A stretch of DNA of 17,888 nt from an uncultured Arcobacter sp. (GTDB lineage: Bacteria; Campylobacterota; Campylobacteria; Campylobacterales; Arcobacteraceae), in the NCBI GenBank assembly GCA_937860115.1, contig CALMBI010000230.1, positions 1 through 17,888 of the forward strand, given 5' to 3'. Numbering within the stretch: the first letter of the stretch is position 1; each line of letters begins with the position of its first letter. Of this stretch, positions 7,135 through 14,148 are shown piece by piece. The notes under the pieces were generated by a model. It had not been told where the DNA came from, searched no databases, and saw only the letters and a list, made by a program, of their open reading frames with translations. Position numbers and translations under genes: made by a program.

Positions 7135-7677
7135 ATGAAATTAGTCGTTGGGATTACTGGTGCAAGTGGAGTTGGATTAGGATTAAAATTTTTAGATCTA
7201 CTTCCTCAAAGCGTAGAGGTCTATTGTGTACTTTCAAATAGCGCAAAAACTGCCTTACAATTGGAACAAACAAGGTCATTACCAACCGGAAAGAATATTT
7301 TATTTTATGATGATAAAAGTATAGGTGCTTGTATAGCATCTGGATCTTTCCAAACAGATGCGATGATAATCTTACCTTGCAGTATGAATACACTTGCAAA
7401 ATGTAGTGTGGGGATAGCTGATAGTCTCATCACAAGAGCATTTTCTGTAATGCTTAAAGAGAAGCGAAAAGTTGTACTTGCTCCAAGAGAGATGCCATTT
7501 AATACGATACACTTAGAAAATATGACCAAGTTATCAACAATTGGTGTAATCATTTCGCCACCGATGTTAGGGTATTATTCAAATCAACAAACACTTGAAG
7601 AGATGGAGAACTTTATCATCGGTAAATGGTTCGATACTTTGGGAATCGAGCACAATTTATACAAAAGATGGAGTTAG
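7135..7677 (+). CDS. ubiX: Flavin prenyltransferase UbiX
   Basis: Makes prenylated FMN, the cofactor of UbiD-type decarboxylases, from FMN and dimethylallyl phosphate. 180 residues, usual length. Visible: GITGASG (6-12, nucleotide-binding Rossmann loop), PCSMNTLAKCSVGIADSLITRA (the conserved middle block), and APREMPFNTIHLENM, the standard C-terminal active-site block. I start at the ATG at 7135, immediately before the first beta-strand; an upstream in-frame ATG at 7090 would add 15 residues and overlap the probable -10 box. It is the first gene of the plus-strand cluster. The ubiX-coaD-tmk order is shared with C. jejuni, where I recall flgA lying just upstream; flgA is not seen here. Confidence 0.93.
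   Translation: MKLVVGITGASGVGLGLKFLDLLPQSVEVYCVLSNSAKTALQLEQTRSLPTGKNILFYDDKSIGACIASGSFQTDAMIILPCSMNTLAKCSVGIADSLITRAFSVMLKEKRKVVLAPREMPFNTIHLENMTKLSTIGVIISPPMLGYYSNQQTLEEMENFIIGKWFDTLGIEHNLYKRWS
7670..7673 (+). promoter_or_regulatory. Shine-Dalgarno GGAG deciding the coaD start
   Basis: GGAG lies within the last codons of ubiX, 6 bases before TTG at 7680. The competing ATG at 7668 overlaps this site and has no ribosome binding site of its own, which favours the TTG start. Confidence 0.5.
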
Positions 7678-7679
7678 AA

Positions 7680-8177
7680 TTGTTAGAGAAAAGAAAAAGA
7701 GCTATTTATAGCGGAACATTTGATCCTATTACAAATGGCCATATCGATATCATAAAAAGAGCTTTGCAAGTGTTTGATGAAGTGATTGTAGCAGTTGCAA
7801 ACTCAAATGCAAAAAATCCTATGTTTGATACTGAAACAAGGGTTATGTTAGTAGAAAAAGCTACACAAGGGCTTAATGTGAAAGCTAAATCGTTTAGTAC
7901 TTTGCTTGTTGATTTTGCTAAAGGTGAGGATATCAATATTATTATTAGAGGACTTCGAGCAGTGAGTGATTTTGAATATGAGCTTCAGATGGGATATGCG
8001 AATAGTTCATTAGATAAAAACATTGATACTATGTACTTTATGCCAACACTTCAAAATGCTTTTGTAAGCTCTTCAGTTGTAAGGGAAGTACTTAAATTTA
8101 ATGGATGTGTGAGTCACTTAGTACCAAATGAGATTTTGGATGATCTAAAGAAACTCCAATCGATAGAACAATGCTGA
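7680..8177 (+). CDS. coaD: Phosphopantetheine adenylyltransferase
   Basis: Catalyses the penultimate step of coenzyme A synthesis, adenylating 4'-phosphopantetheine. From the TTG at 7680 it is 165 residues, near the 159 of E. coli. Visible: YSGTFDPITNGH (10-21, the T/HxGH nucleotidyltransferase motif), IIIRGLRAVSDFEYELQM (the substrate-binding block), and FVSSSVVREV, the family's ISSTxVRE motif. The start is uncertain: TTG has a well-placed GGAG, while ATG at 7668 would add four residues and overlap ubiX by 10 bp. With the TTG start the gap to ubiX is 2 bases, which implies translational coupling. Confidence 0.95.
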   Translation: MLEKRKRAIYSGTFDPITNGHIDIIKRALQVFDEVIVAVANSNAKNPMFDTETRVMLVEKATQGLNVKAKSFSTLLVDFAKGEDINIIIRGLRAVSDFEYELQMGYANSSLDKNIDTMYFMPTLQNAFVSSSVVREVLKFNGCVSHLVPNEILDDLKKLQSIEQC

Positions 8178-8218
8178 TATAGTTGAAATAGTGTGTGAAT
8201 AATTGGAGGTAGAGAGAA

Positions 8219-8788
8219 ATGTATATTGTAATTGAGGGGATAGATACAGCTGGAAAATCAACCCAGCTTGATATTTTAAAGAAAAATTATCCTGAGGCTA
8301 TTTTTACAAAAGAACCAGGTGGAACAAAAATAGGGCTAGAGCTTCGTGAAATGGTTTTAAATGCAAGAGCAAAATCTAAAATCGCTGAGATGTTTTTATT
8401 TTTGGCAGATCGAGCAGAGCATCTTGAGGAAGTAGTAAAGCCAAATAGGGGAAATATGCTTATTAGTGATCGAAGTATGATATCTGGTATGGCGTATGCA
8501 AAAGATTTTCCAATCTCTATGACGATGGAGCTTAATAAGATAGCAATGGATGGTATTAAGCCTGATTGTGTGATTATGCTTGAACTCTCTCAAGAGGAGC
8601 TTACTAAAAGGTTATCTGGAAAATCAAATGATGGGATAGAAAGTAGAGGAATAGCGTATCTTCTTGAGATCCAATCAAAAATGAAAATGATTATAGGGGA
8701 ATTAAATATTAACAATCTAATAGTTGATGCCTCATTGCCAATAGAAACAATAGCACAAAAGATAGATAATTTTATAAAAGGAAAATAA
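8219..8788 (+). CDS. tmk: Thymidylate kinase
   Basis: Phosphorylates dTMP to dTDP for DNA synthesis. 189 residues, slightly short compared with about 200-210 in many bacteria. The P-loop is GIDTAGKST (7-15), with Thr-Ala where many species have Gly-Ala; TKEPGGT (30-36) binds substrate; SDRSMISGMAYA (83-94) is the DR-x motif, with Ser where Tyr or His is common; the LID region (KRLSGKSNDGIESRG) is short. It has the clearest ribosome binding site of the cluster, GGAGG at 8205-8209, nine bases before the ATG, after a 41-bp spacer. Its stop shares one base with the hisS start (TAATG). Confidence 0.95.
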   Translation: MYIVIEGIDTAGKSTQLDILKKNYPEAIFTKEPGGTKIGLELREMVLNARAKSKIAEMFLFLADRAEHLEEVVKPNRGNMLISDRSMISGMAYAKDFPISMTMELNKIAMDGIKPDCVIMLELSQEELTKRLSGKSNDGIESRGIAYLLEIQSKMKMIIGELNINNLIVDASLPIETIAQKIDNFIKGK

Positions 8789-9999
8789 TGGAAAATATTC
8801 AAAGTTTACGAGGTATGAAAGATATTAAAGAGCAAGAGGGTGAGCTTTTTAATTATTTTATCTCTAATGCATCGCAAATTGCTTCAAGATACGGTTTTTC
8901 TTATTTAGAAACACCGATCTTAGAAGAGACAGCACTTTTTAAAAGAAGTGTAGGAGAATCAAGTGATATCGTTGGAAAAGAGATGTATCAGTTTATTGAT
9001 AAGGGTGAAAATGATGTATGCTTACGACCTGAAGGGACAGCTGGGGTTGTTCGAATGTTTATCCAAAATAAGCTAGATCGTGCAGGGGGAACTCGAAAAT
9101 ATTTTTATTATGGACCAATGTTTCGATATGAAAGACCGCAAAAAGGGCGTCTTAGAGAGTTTCATCAATTTGGATGTGAGTCTTTTGGAGAAGCAAGTGT
9201 TTATGAAGATGCAAATATTATTTTGATGATCAGTGAAATCCTTAAAAGCGTAGGAATAGGGTACAAACTTCTCATCAATTCATTAGGATGTAAAGAGTGT
9301 ATGCCACCTTATAAAGCTCATCTTGTAACACATTTGAAAGATTTACATCTTTGTGAAGATTGTGATAGAAGAATAGTTACAAACCCAATTAGAGTACTTG
9401 ATTGCAAAAATGAAAGTTGTAAAGTAGAACTTCAAAATGCTCCAAAAATAACACACAACCTTTGTGGAGATTGTAACACCGATTTTGAAGAGTTAAAAAA
9501 TATTCTGGATATGAATGGTGTTCAATACGAAGTAGATACAAATTTAGTCAGAGGGCTTGATTATTATACAAAAACAGCTTTTGAATTTGTAAGTGATGAG
9601 ATAGGGAGTCAAAGTGCAATTGCAGGCGGTGGAAGATACGACAGACTTACAGAGTTTTTAGGTGGAAGAGCTACACCTGCAGTTGGATTTGCGATTGGGA
9701 TCGAGCGACTTTTAGAACTTGTAAAGATGCCACACAATAGTGAAGAGATAATCTATATTGGATCGATGTGCGAAGGTGCTTCAAAAACAGTTTTTTCACA
9801 AGTAGCTAAAAAAAGAAAAACACACAAAGTACTTACTGATTATAAAGTGAGAAGTTTTACAAAACATAATGAAAATGCGAAAAAACAAAACGCAACTGTT
9901 ATTGCTTTAATTGGGGATAACGAATTAACAAATGGAACAATTTGGGTGAAAAATATCCAAACAAACGAAGAGATGAATTTACCAATAGGGGAGTTTTAA
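8788..9999 (+). CDS. hisS: Histidine--tRNA ligase
   Basis: Class II aminoacyl-tRNA synthetase that charges tRNA-His. 403 residues, a little under the usual 420. Motif 1 is around ETPILEETALFKRSVG (41-56), motif 2 is FRYERPQKGRLREFHQFGCE (112-131), the histidine-specific block is LVRGLDYYT (253-261), followed by GGGRYDRL (280-287), and motif 3 is AVGFAIGIERLL (298-309). The insertion domain carries eight Cys, mostly in pairs (168/171, 189/192, 206, 211, 226/229), which may bind zinc. The C-terminal anticodon-binding domain is compact. The start overlaps the tmk stop by one base and the end overlaps speA by one base. Confidence 0.97.
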   Translation: MENIQSLRGMKDIKEQEGELFNYFISNASQIASRYGFSYLETPILEETALFKRSVGESSDIVGKEMYQFIDKGENDVCLRPEGTAGVVRMFIQNKLDRAGGTRKYFYYGPMFRYERPQKGRLREFHQFGCESFGEASVYEDANIILMISEILKSVGIGYKLLINSLGCKECMPPYKAHLVTHLKDLHLCEDCDRRIVTNPIRVLDCKNESCKVELQNAPKITHNLCGDCNTDFEELKNILDMNGVQYEVDTNLVRGLDYYTKTAFEFVSDEIGSQSAIAGGGRYDRLTEFLGGRATPAVGFAIGIERLLELVKMPHNSEEIIYIGSMCEGASKTVFSQVAKKRKTHKVLTDYKVRSFTKHNENAKKQNATVIALIGDNELTNGTIWVKNIQTNEEMNLPIGEF

Positions 10000-11858
10000 T
10001 GAAAGCAAAAAAAAGTATTAGTCTAAATAATTATGGAATTGATATTTGGGGAGATGGTAATTTTTTTATTGAAGATGGTGTAGTTAAAATCAATAATGGA
10101 GAGAAACCAAGTTTAATTGATATAGTGAAAAAAGTAAGAAGTGATGGTGGAAACAAAGGTCCCTTACTTATAAGGTTTCCACACCTTACACTTAAACAAA
10201 TTGATACACTTTATACGACCTTTAATAATTCTATAAAATCATATAATTATGATGGTACATTTAATGCTGTTTTCCCACTCAAAGTAAATCAGTTTCCTAA
10301 TTTTGTATTACCAATGGTTGAGGGGAGTAAAAAGTATAATTATGGACTAGAAGCTGGTAGTAAAGCTGAACTTATCCTTGCAATGAGCTACAATAATATA
10401 GATGCTCCAATCACAGTAAATGGTTTTAAAGATAAAGAGATGATTATTTTAGGATTTATCGCTGTAAAAATGGGCTATAACATCACTATTACTCTTGAAG
10501 GGATAAATGAACTTGATAAGATTATTGAGGTGTATCATGAGTTTAATGGTGAGTTTTGTCCAAATATAGGACTAAGAGTTCGACTTCATAGTGGAGGAAG
10601 TGGTGTTTGGGCAAAGAGTGGAGGGATTGACTCTAAATTTGGCCTTAGTTCAACAGAGATACTTGAAGCTTATGAAGATCTATCAAAAAATAATATGTTG
10701 CCATATCTTTCTATGATCCATTTTCATATTGGTTCAGCGATGACTTCGATTATGCCACTTAAAAAAGCATTGAAAGAATCAGGGCATATTTATGCGGAAC
10801 TTGTAACGATGGGTGCAAGCAATCTTAAAAATATCAATATTGGTGGGGGACTTGGGATAGAGTATAGCCAGTTTCATAAAGAAAAGCATTATTCACTAGA
10901 AGAATTTAGTAATGATGTTGTCTTTACACTCAAAGAGATCACAAAACAAAAAGGGGTAAAAGAGCCAAATATTTTCACTGAATCGGGTAGATTTATAGCA
11001 GCTCCTTCAACTGTTTTAGTGACACCTGTATTGGAACTTTTCTCTTCAGAATATGAATTAGAAAATCTAAAATTAAAAGACTCAAACGAAGATCCAACAA
11101 GAATCGATCCACCACTCATTAAAGAGCTTTATGATCTATACAAATCAATAAATGTAAAAACAGCAAGAGAATATATGCACGATGCATTAGAGCACCTAGA
11201 GTCTCTTCTTACGCTATTTAGTTTAGGTTATATTGATTTGCAAGATAGAAGTAATGGAGAGATTTTAACTCACTTGATTATTAAAAAAACGATATCGTTA
11301 TTGTCCGTTGAAGATTATACAGAACTAGTAAAAATCGAAGCAAAAATTCAAGAGAAGTATCTACTTAATTTTTCAATTTTTCAATCACTTCCTGATTTTT
11401 GGGGAATAGATCAAGAGTTTCCTGTGATGCCTTTAACGCACCTAGATATTCCAGCTACAAGAAGTGCAACTTTATGGGATATCACATGTGATAGTGATGG
11501 TGAGATGCCTTTTAATCCAAAAAAACCACTCTATTTACACGATGTTGATCTTAAAAAAGAGGAATATTTCTTAGGATTTTTCCTAGTCGGTGCTTATCAA
11601 GATGTACTTGGAATGAAACACAACTTATTTGCTTCACCATCTGAAGTAAATGTAGTATTTGAAAATGGTAAAGCAGTTCTAAAAGATTTTTTACCTTCAC
11701 AAAATATTCATGATATATTAGAAGATCTTGATTATCATATGTTTAATTTGCAACAAAAACTGTTTTCTAAACTAAGAGATGATGATCTACTTTTTACGCT
11801 CAAAAAGTTTTTAAAAGATAATGGATATCTAAAAATCGGAATGAGTTCACAAAAATAA
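9999..11858 (+). CDS. speA: Biosynthetic arginine decarboxylase
   Basis: PLP enzyme converting arginine to agmatine, the first step of the agmatine route to putrescine and spermidine. 619 residues, as in other SpeA proteins. Fold-type III barrel: PLP Lys95 in FPLKVNQFP (92-100), HFHIGS (241-246), IGGGLGIEY (281-289, phosphate binding), ESGRFIAAPS (328-337); the C-terminal beta domain contributes Cys497 in DITCDSDGEMPF. I chose the ATG at 9999 because it forms TAATG with the hisS stop and GGGGAG lies 6 bases upstream; a further upstream in-frame ATG at 9942 would lie inside hisS. It is translationally coupled to hisS and cysE, an order also seen in C. jejuni. Confidence 0.97.
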   Translation: MKAKKSISLNNYGIDIWGDGNFFIEDGVVKINNGEKPSLIDIVKKVRSDGGNKGPLLIRFPHLTLKQIDTLYTTFNNSIKSYNYDGTFNAVFPLKVNQFPNFVLPMVEGSKKYNYGLEAGSKAELILAMSYNNIDAPITVNGFKDKEMIILGFIAVKMGYNITITLEGINELDKIIEVYHEFNGEFCPNIGLRVRLHSGGSGVWAKSGGIDSKFGLSSTEILEAYEDLSKNNMLPYLSMIHFHIGSAMTSIMPLKKALKESGHIYAELVTMGASNLKNINIGGGLGIEYSQFHKEKHYSLEEFSNDVVFTLKEITKQKGVKEPNIFTESGRFIAAPSTVLVTPVLELFSSEYELENLKLKDSNEDPTRIDPPLIKELYDLYKSINVKTAREYMHDALEHLESLLTLFSLGYIDLQDRSNGEILTHLIIKKTISLLSVEDYTELVKIEAKIQEKYLLNFSIFQSLPDFWGIDQEFPVMPLTHLDIPATRSATLWDITCDSDGEMPFNPKKPLYLHDVDLKKEEYFLGFFLVGAYQDVLGMKHNLFASPSEVNVVFENGKAVLKDFLPSQNIHDILEDLDYHMFNLQQKLFSKLRDDDLLFTLKKFLKDNGYLKIGMSSQK

Positions 11859-12574
11859 TGGGACTTTTTTCAACTATAAAAGAGGACTTTTTACTTCCAA
11901 AGAAGAATGACCCAGCACTTCATTCCTCTTTTGAGCTTGTATTTAATTATCCAGGAGTTTGGGCTATTATCCATTATCGAATAGCACATAAACTCTATCA
12001 AAAAGGATTTAAAGTACCTGCTCGAATTATCTCTGGAATCGCTCAGTTTTTAACTTCTATCGATATTCATCCAGCTGCTACAATTGGAAAACGTGTATTT
12101 ATCGATCATGGATTTGGGGTAGTTATTGGTGAAACATCTGTTATTGGTGATGATGTGCTTATCTATCAACAAGTGACACTTGGTGGCGTGAGTCTTTCAA
12201 AAGGGAAACGTCATCCAACAATAGGAAATGGTTGTGTTATTGGTGGCGGAGCAAAAATCTTAGGAAATATTGAAATAGGGGATAATTGTAAAATTGGCGC
12301 AAATTCGGTTGTGATAAAAGATGTACCATCATGTTCAACTGCAGTTGGAGTTCCTGCAAGAATTGTAAGGAGAAATGTAGCAACTAGTGAAGATGACACA
12401 AAAGTAGCTAATGCAGATTTCCCAGATGTTTCAAAAGAGATGATTATATATCTTATGAAAAGGGTTGCTGTTTTAGAACATGCGATCAAAGAGCAAGATG
12501 GGATCGATGTAAGTGCTGAAGATAAAGAGCTAGAAGATATTTATAGTAATTTTATCGATTCAATGAATAAATAA
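11858..12574 (+). CDS. cysE: Serine O-acetyltransferase
   Basis: Makes O-acetylserine from serine and acetyl-CoA, the committed step to cysteine. 238 residues. N-terminal helical part (1-65), then a left-handed beta-helix of hexapeptide repeats: SIDIHPAATIG (68-77), FIDHGFGVVIGET (81-93, with catalytic His84 and partner Asp69), QQVTLGGVSLSKGKRHPTIG (104-123), then VGVPARIVR (163-171). Beyond the hexapeptide domain there is an acidic helical tail of about 65 residues, longer than in many homologues and possibly used for subunit contacts. The ATG overlaps the speA stop by one base and has no strong ribosome binding site, so coupling is likely. Cysteine feedback acts on the protein in known homologues. 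Confidence 0.95.
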   Translation: MGLFSTIKEDFLLPKKNDPALHSSFELVFNYPGVWAIIHYRIAHKLYQKGFKVPARIISGIAQFLTSIDIHPAATIGKRVFIDHGFGVVIGETSVIGDDVLIYQQVTLGGVSLSKGKRHPTIGNGCVIGGGAKILGNIEIGDNCKIGANSVVIKDVPSCSTAVGVPARIVRRNVATSEDDTKVANADFPDVSKEMIIYLMKRVAVLEHAIKEQDGIDVSAEDKELEDIYSNFIDSMNK

Positions 12575-12576
12575 CT

Positions 12577-13314
12577 ATGTTTTTAGAATTATCACTTTTT
12601 GGAGTCCTTACAGGTTTTATATCTGGTTTTTTTGGTGTTGGTGGTGGGATGGTACTTGTCCCAATGCTTTTGCTTATTGGTTTTGTGATGAAAGAAGCTG
12701 TTGCTATCTCTATTATGCAGATGGTATTTAGTTCTATTTATGGAACATTTCTAAATTACAAACAAAATAAAGATCTACTCAAAGATGGTTTGATTATAGG
12801 ATTTGGTGGTTTTGTTGGTGGATTTCAAAACGGTTTTATCCATTCAGTTGTTTCAAATGAATTTTTAGAATATTTTTTTCTTTTTATTATTATTTTTTCT
12901 ATTTATAGAATTGGAGCTTCTTCACCACAAGGAAATGAAGCAAAAAAAACTCAAAACAAACCACTTCTTTTTTTAATCGGATTTATTATTGGTGCTATTG
13001 CTATGAGTATTGGTGTTGGTGGAAGTGTTATGCTTACACCACTTCTTGTAGGATATCTTTTTTATAATCTCAAAGACGCTTCCTCACTTGGATTATTTTT
13101 TGTGATTTTTAGTTCACTTGCTGGATTTATTTCGCTCAGTTTAGTAGGTGAAATGCTTTATAATGAAGGGTTGATTGTAGCGATTGGATCACTTATTGGA
13201 GTTTATTTTGGGATTAAAATGAAACACATAGTCCATATTGAAAATTATAAAAAATATCTCTTGACATTAAATACTCTTATCTTAATCTCTATGTTATATA
13301 AAATGTTTTTTTAA
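12577..13314 (+). CDS. TauE/SafE (TSUP) family membrane exporter
   Basis: A 245-residue integral membrane protein of the sulfite exporter TauE/SafE family. Two homologous halves are visible: the first begins with GVLTGFISGFFGVGGGMVLVPMLL (9-32), the second with FIIGAIAMSIGVGGSVMLTPLLV (about 136-158). This duplicated GxxxGxxGxGGG/S pattern with about seven or eight membrane helices is the family hallmark. Members export sulfite, sulfoacetate or other organic anions, or take up such compounds; the substrate cannot be read from sequence. It starts 2 bases after cysE with no ribosome binding site, so translation is probably coupled. Position next to cysE makes a sulfur compound a fair guess, but this is inference. 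Confidence 0.88.
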   Translation: MFLELSLFGVLTGFISGFFGVGGGMVLVPMLLLIGFVMKEAVAISIMQMVFSSIYGTFLNYKQNKDLLKDGLIIGFGGFVGGFQNGFIHSVVSNEFLEYFFLFIIIFSIYRIGASSPQGNEAKKTQNKPLLFLIGFIIGAIAMSIGVGGSVMLTPLLVGYLFYNLKDASSLGLFFVIFSSLAGFISLSLVGEMLYNEGLIVAIGSLIGVYFGIKMKHIVHIENYKKYLLTLNTLILISMLYKMFF

Positions 13315-13316
13315 AA

Positions 13317-13708
13317 TTAAAGTGTACCATTTTTCATTTCTAAGATCATTTTAGCTAACTCTTCATCGCTTACACAATCCCCATCTTCATGATCTATATG
13401 GTGTGCTGATGGGGAAGTTTTTATCTTTGCTTCTTCTAATGTTTCTTTTGGGATCTGATGTTTTTCTATTAAAAGATTCATCACTCTTTCTATCTTTTGG
13501 CGATTGAGATCTTGGAATTGCATATCGTCCATAATTTGAAACAAAAGTCCTTTTACAATTGTTCCACTTCTCCACTTTCTATCAAAGAGATGATCTTATC
13601 AAGTTCGCTAATCACATTTGCTGCATGTTCTTCTGCACTCACTTTTGCACTATTGAGTTCTTTGATAAGTGTTAGTTCGAAATTAGTTTCCAAATCTTGT
13701 ACAAGCAT
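13317..13708 (-). pseudogene. cheZ: CheZ-like chemotaxis phosphatase, broken by a one-base frameshift
   Basis: Two abutting minus-strand frames together read as one protein. Frame A (13708-13553) gives 51 residues, MLVQDLETNF to GEVEQL, with AAAGG about 8 bases before its ATG. It stops at TAA just where frame B takes over with VKGLLFQIMDDMQFQDLNRQ and continues to 13317. A -1 shift at the last codon of A (equivalent to one missing base near 13556) gives about 130 residues. Frame B carries FQDLNRQKIERVM, which aligns with FQDLTGQVIKRMM of E. coli CheZ and keeps catalytic Asp and Gln (Asp143 and Gln147 there). The tail VSDEELAKMILEM resembles the CheY-binding C-terminal helix. CheZ dephosphorylates CheY-P. 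It is far shorter than E. coli CheZ (214 residues). Frame B alone has no good start. No heptameric slippery site is visible. It may be a sequencing error, a true mutation, or less likely recoding. Confidence 0.62.
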
Positions 13709-13737
13709 AGTGTAACCTTTATAAAAAATATCCTTGG

Positions 13738-13743
13738 ATAATA
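13738..13743 (-). promoter_or_regulatory. Possible -10 box of the cheZ-like gene
   Basis: Read on the minus strand this is TATTAT, 30 bp before the ATG at 13708, next to the imperfect palindrome ATTATCC-AA-GGATATT. The flanking structured repeat ends 27 bp further upstream, so an element insertion could have shaped this promoter. Confidence 0.3.
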
Positions 13744-13769
13744 TCTGAGTTTATGTTTTAGTTTGCTTA

Positions 13770-13792
13770 TAAGTACCACCAACCAATAAATC
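13770..13792 (+). repeat. Left terminal inverted repeat of copy 2
   Basis: 23 bp, perfect inverted match to 13997-14019. The pairing continues imperfectly inward (CTAAAAAG here versus CTACAAAAG on the complementary arm). It matches the right end of copy 1 with two mismatches. Confidence 0.85.
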
Positions 13793-13996
13793 ACTAAAAA
13801 GTAGTTTTAGAAGTGTTCTAGTGTGAAGAAGAATTTTGAAATCGTATATTATACGATGATAAAGTTCTGATGAAGCAATAGAATACTTATAAGACTATAT
13901 TTACTACTATTACAGCATCATTGATTTATAGCTTTACAAGAGTAAAGCTCAAATCACTTCTTTGTACTAGCAGTAAACTATAGTTTCTTTTGTAGA

Positions 13997-14019
13997 GATT
14001 TATTGGTTGGTGGTACTTA
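13997..14019 (-). repeat. Right terminal inverted repeat of copy 2
   Basis: 23 bp, perfect inverted match to 13770-13792, ending TTGGTGGTACTTA. The same terminus occurs in copy 1 at 263-285 as TTGGTAGTACTTA. Confidence 0.85.
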
Positions 14020-14090
14020 ATAGTCATGAAAATTAAAGATTGACACTTTTGTGTAAATAGTTTACTCTTAGAGCGTTATTATCTCTTTTT

Positions 14091-14099
14091 TGGTACAAT
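14091..14099 (+). promoter_or_regulatory. Probable extended -10 promoter of the ABC-F gene
   Basis: TGG then TACAAT (14094-14099; 5 of 6 to consensus) follows a T-rich run (CTCTTTTTTGG), 49 bp before the ATG. An alternative TTGACA at 14040-14045 has only a poor -10 (TACTCT) at 17 bp spacing; it overlaps an imperfect inverted repeat, TTGACAC-TTTT-GTGTAAA, that might be an operator. Confidence 0.5.
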
Positions 14100-14148
14100 C
14101 GCGACATCTACAAATATAATTAATAAATAAAAAAAACGGAGATTTAAA

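Larger units (their letters stand above)
13770..14019. mobile_element. MITE-like structured element, copy 2, with perfect 23-bp terminal inverted repeats
   Basis: A 250-bp non-coding element. The left end (13770-13792, starting TAAGTACCACCAACCAATAA) is the exact reverse complement of the right end (13997-14019). TA borders AGTACC at both ends, compatible with TA target duplication as in IS630/Tc1-type elements, although TA could also be part of the repeat. Inside are a perfect hairpin (TCGTATA-T-TATACGA, about 13842-13856) and a nested hairpin at about 13921-13957: TGATTT/AAATCA outside AGCTTTAC/GTAAAGCT with loop AAGA. It has no open frame and no transposase. Copy 1 at 1-288 shares one terminus and the core. 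It fills most of the 440-bp gap between the cheZ-like gene and the ABC-F gene. It could be a miniature transposon or a repeated structured RNA. Confidence 0.65.

Noticed and set aside
9942..9998. Upstream in-frame extension of speA by 19 codons
   Set aside because: It lies inside hisS; the ATG at 9999 has GGGGAG at the right distance and forms a TAATG junction like its neighbours.
13387..13575. Third minus-strand frame of 62 codons across the cheZ-like break
   Set aside because: It is the remaining frame over the same DNA; its protein shows no CheZ similarity, unlike the other two frames.
13867..13873. CTGATGA, the hammerhead ribozyme core motif, in element copy 2
   Set aside because: The matching position in copy 1 reads CTAACGA, and I see no correctly placed GAAA and three-stem junction, so a hammerhead is not supported.
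13770..14019. Element copy 2 as an integron attC site
   Set aside because: The termini lack the RYYYAAC and GTTRRRY core sites, the length is too great, and no integrase gene is near.
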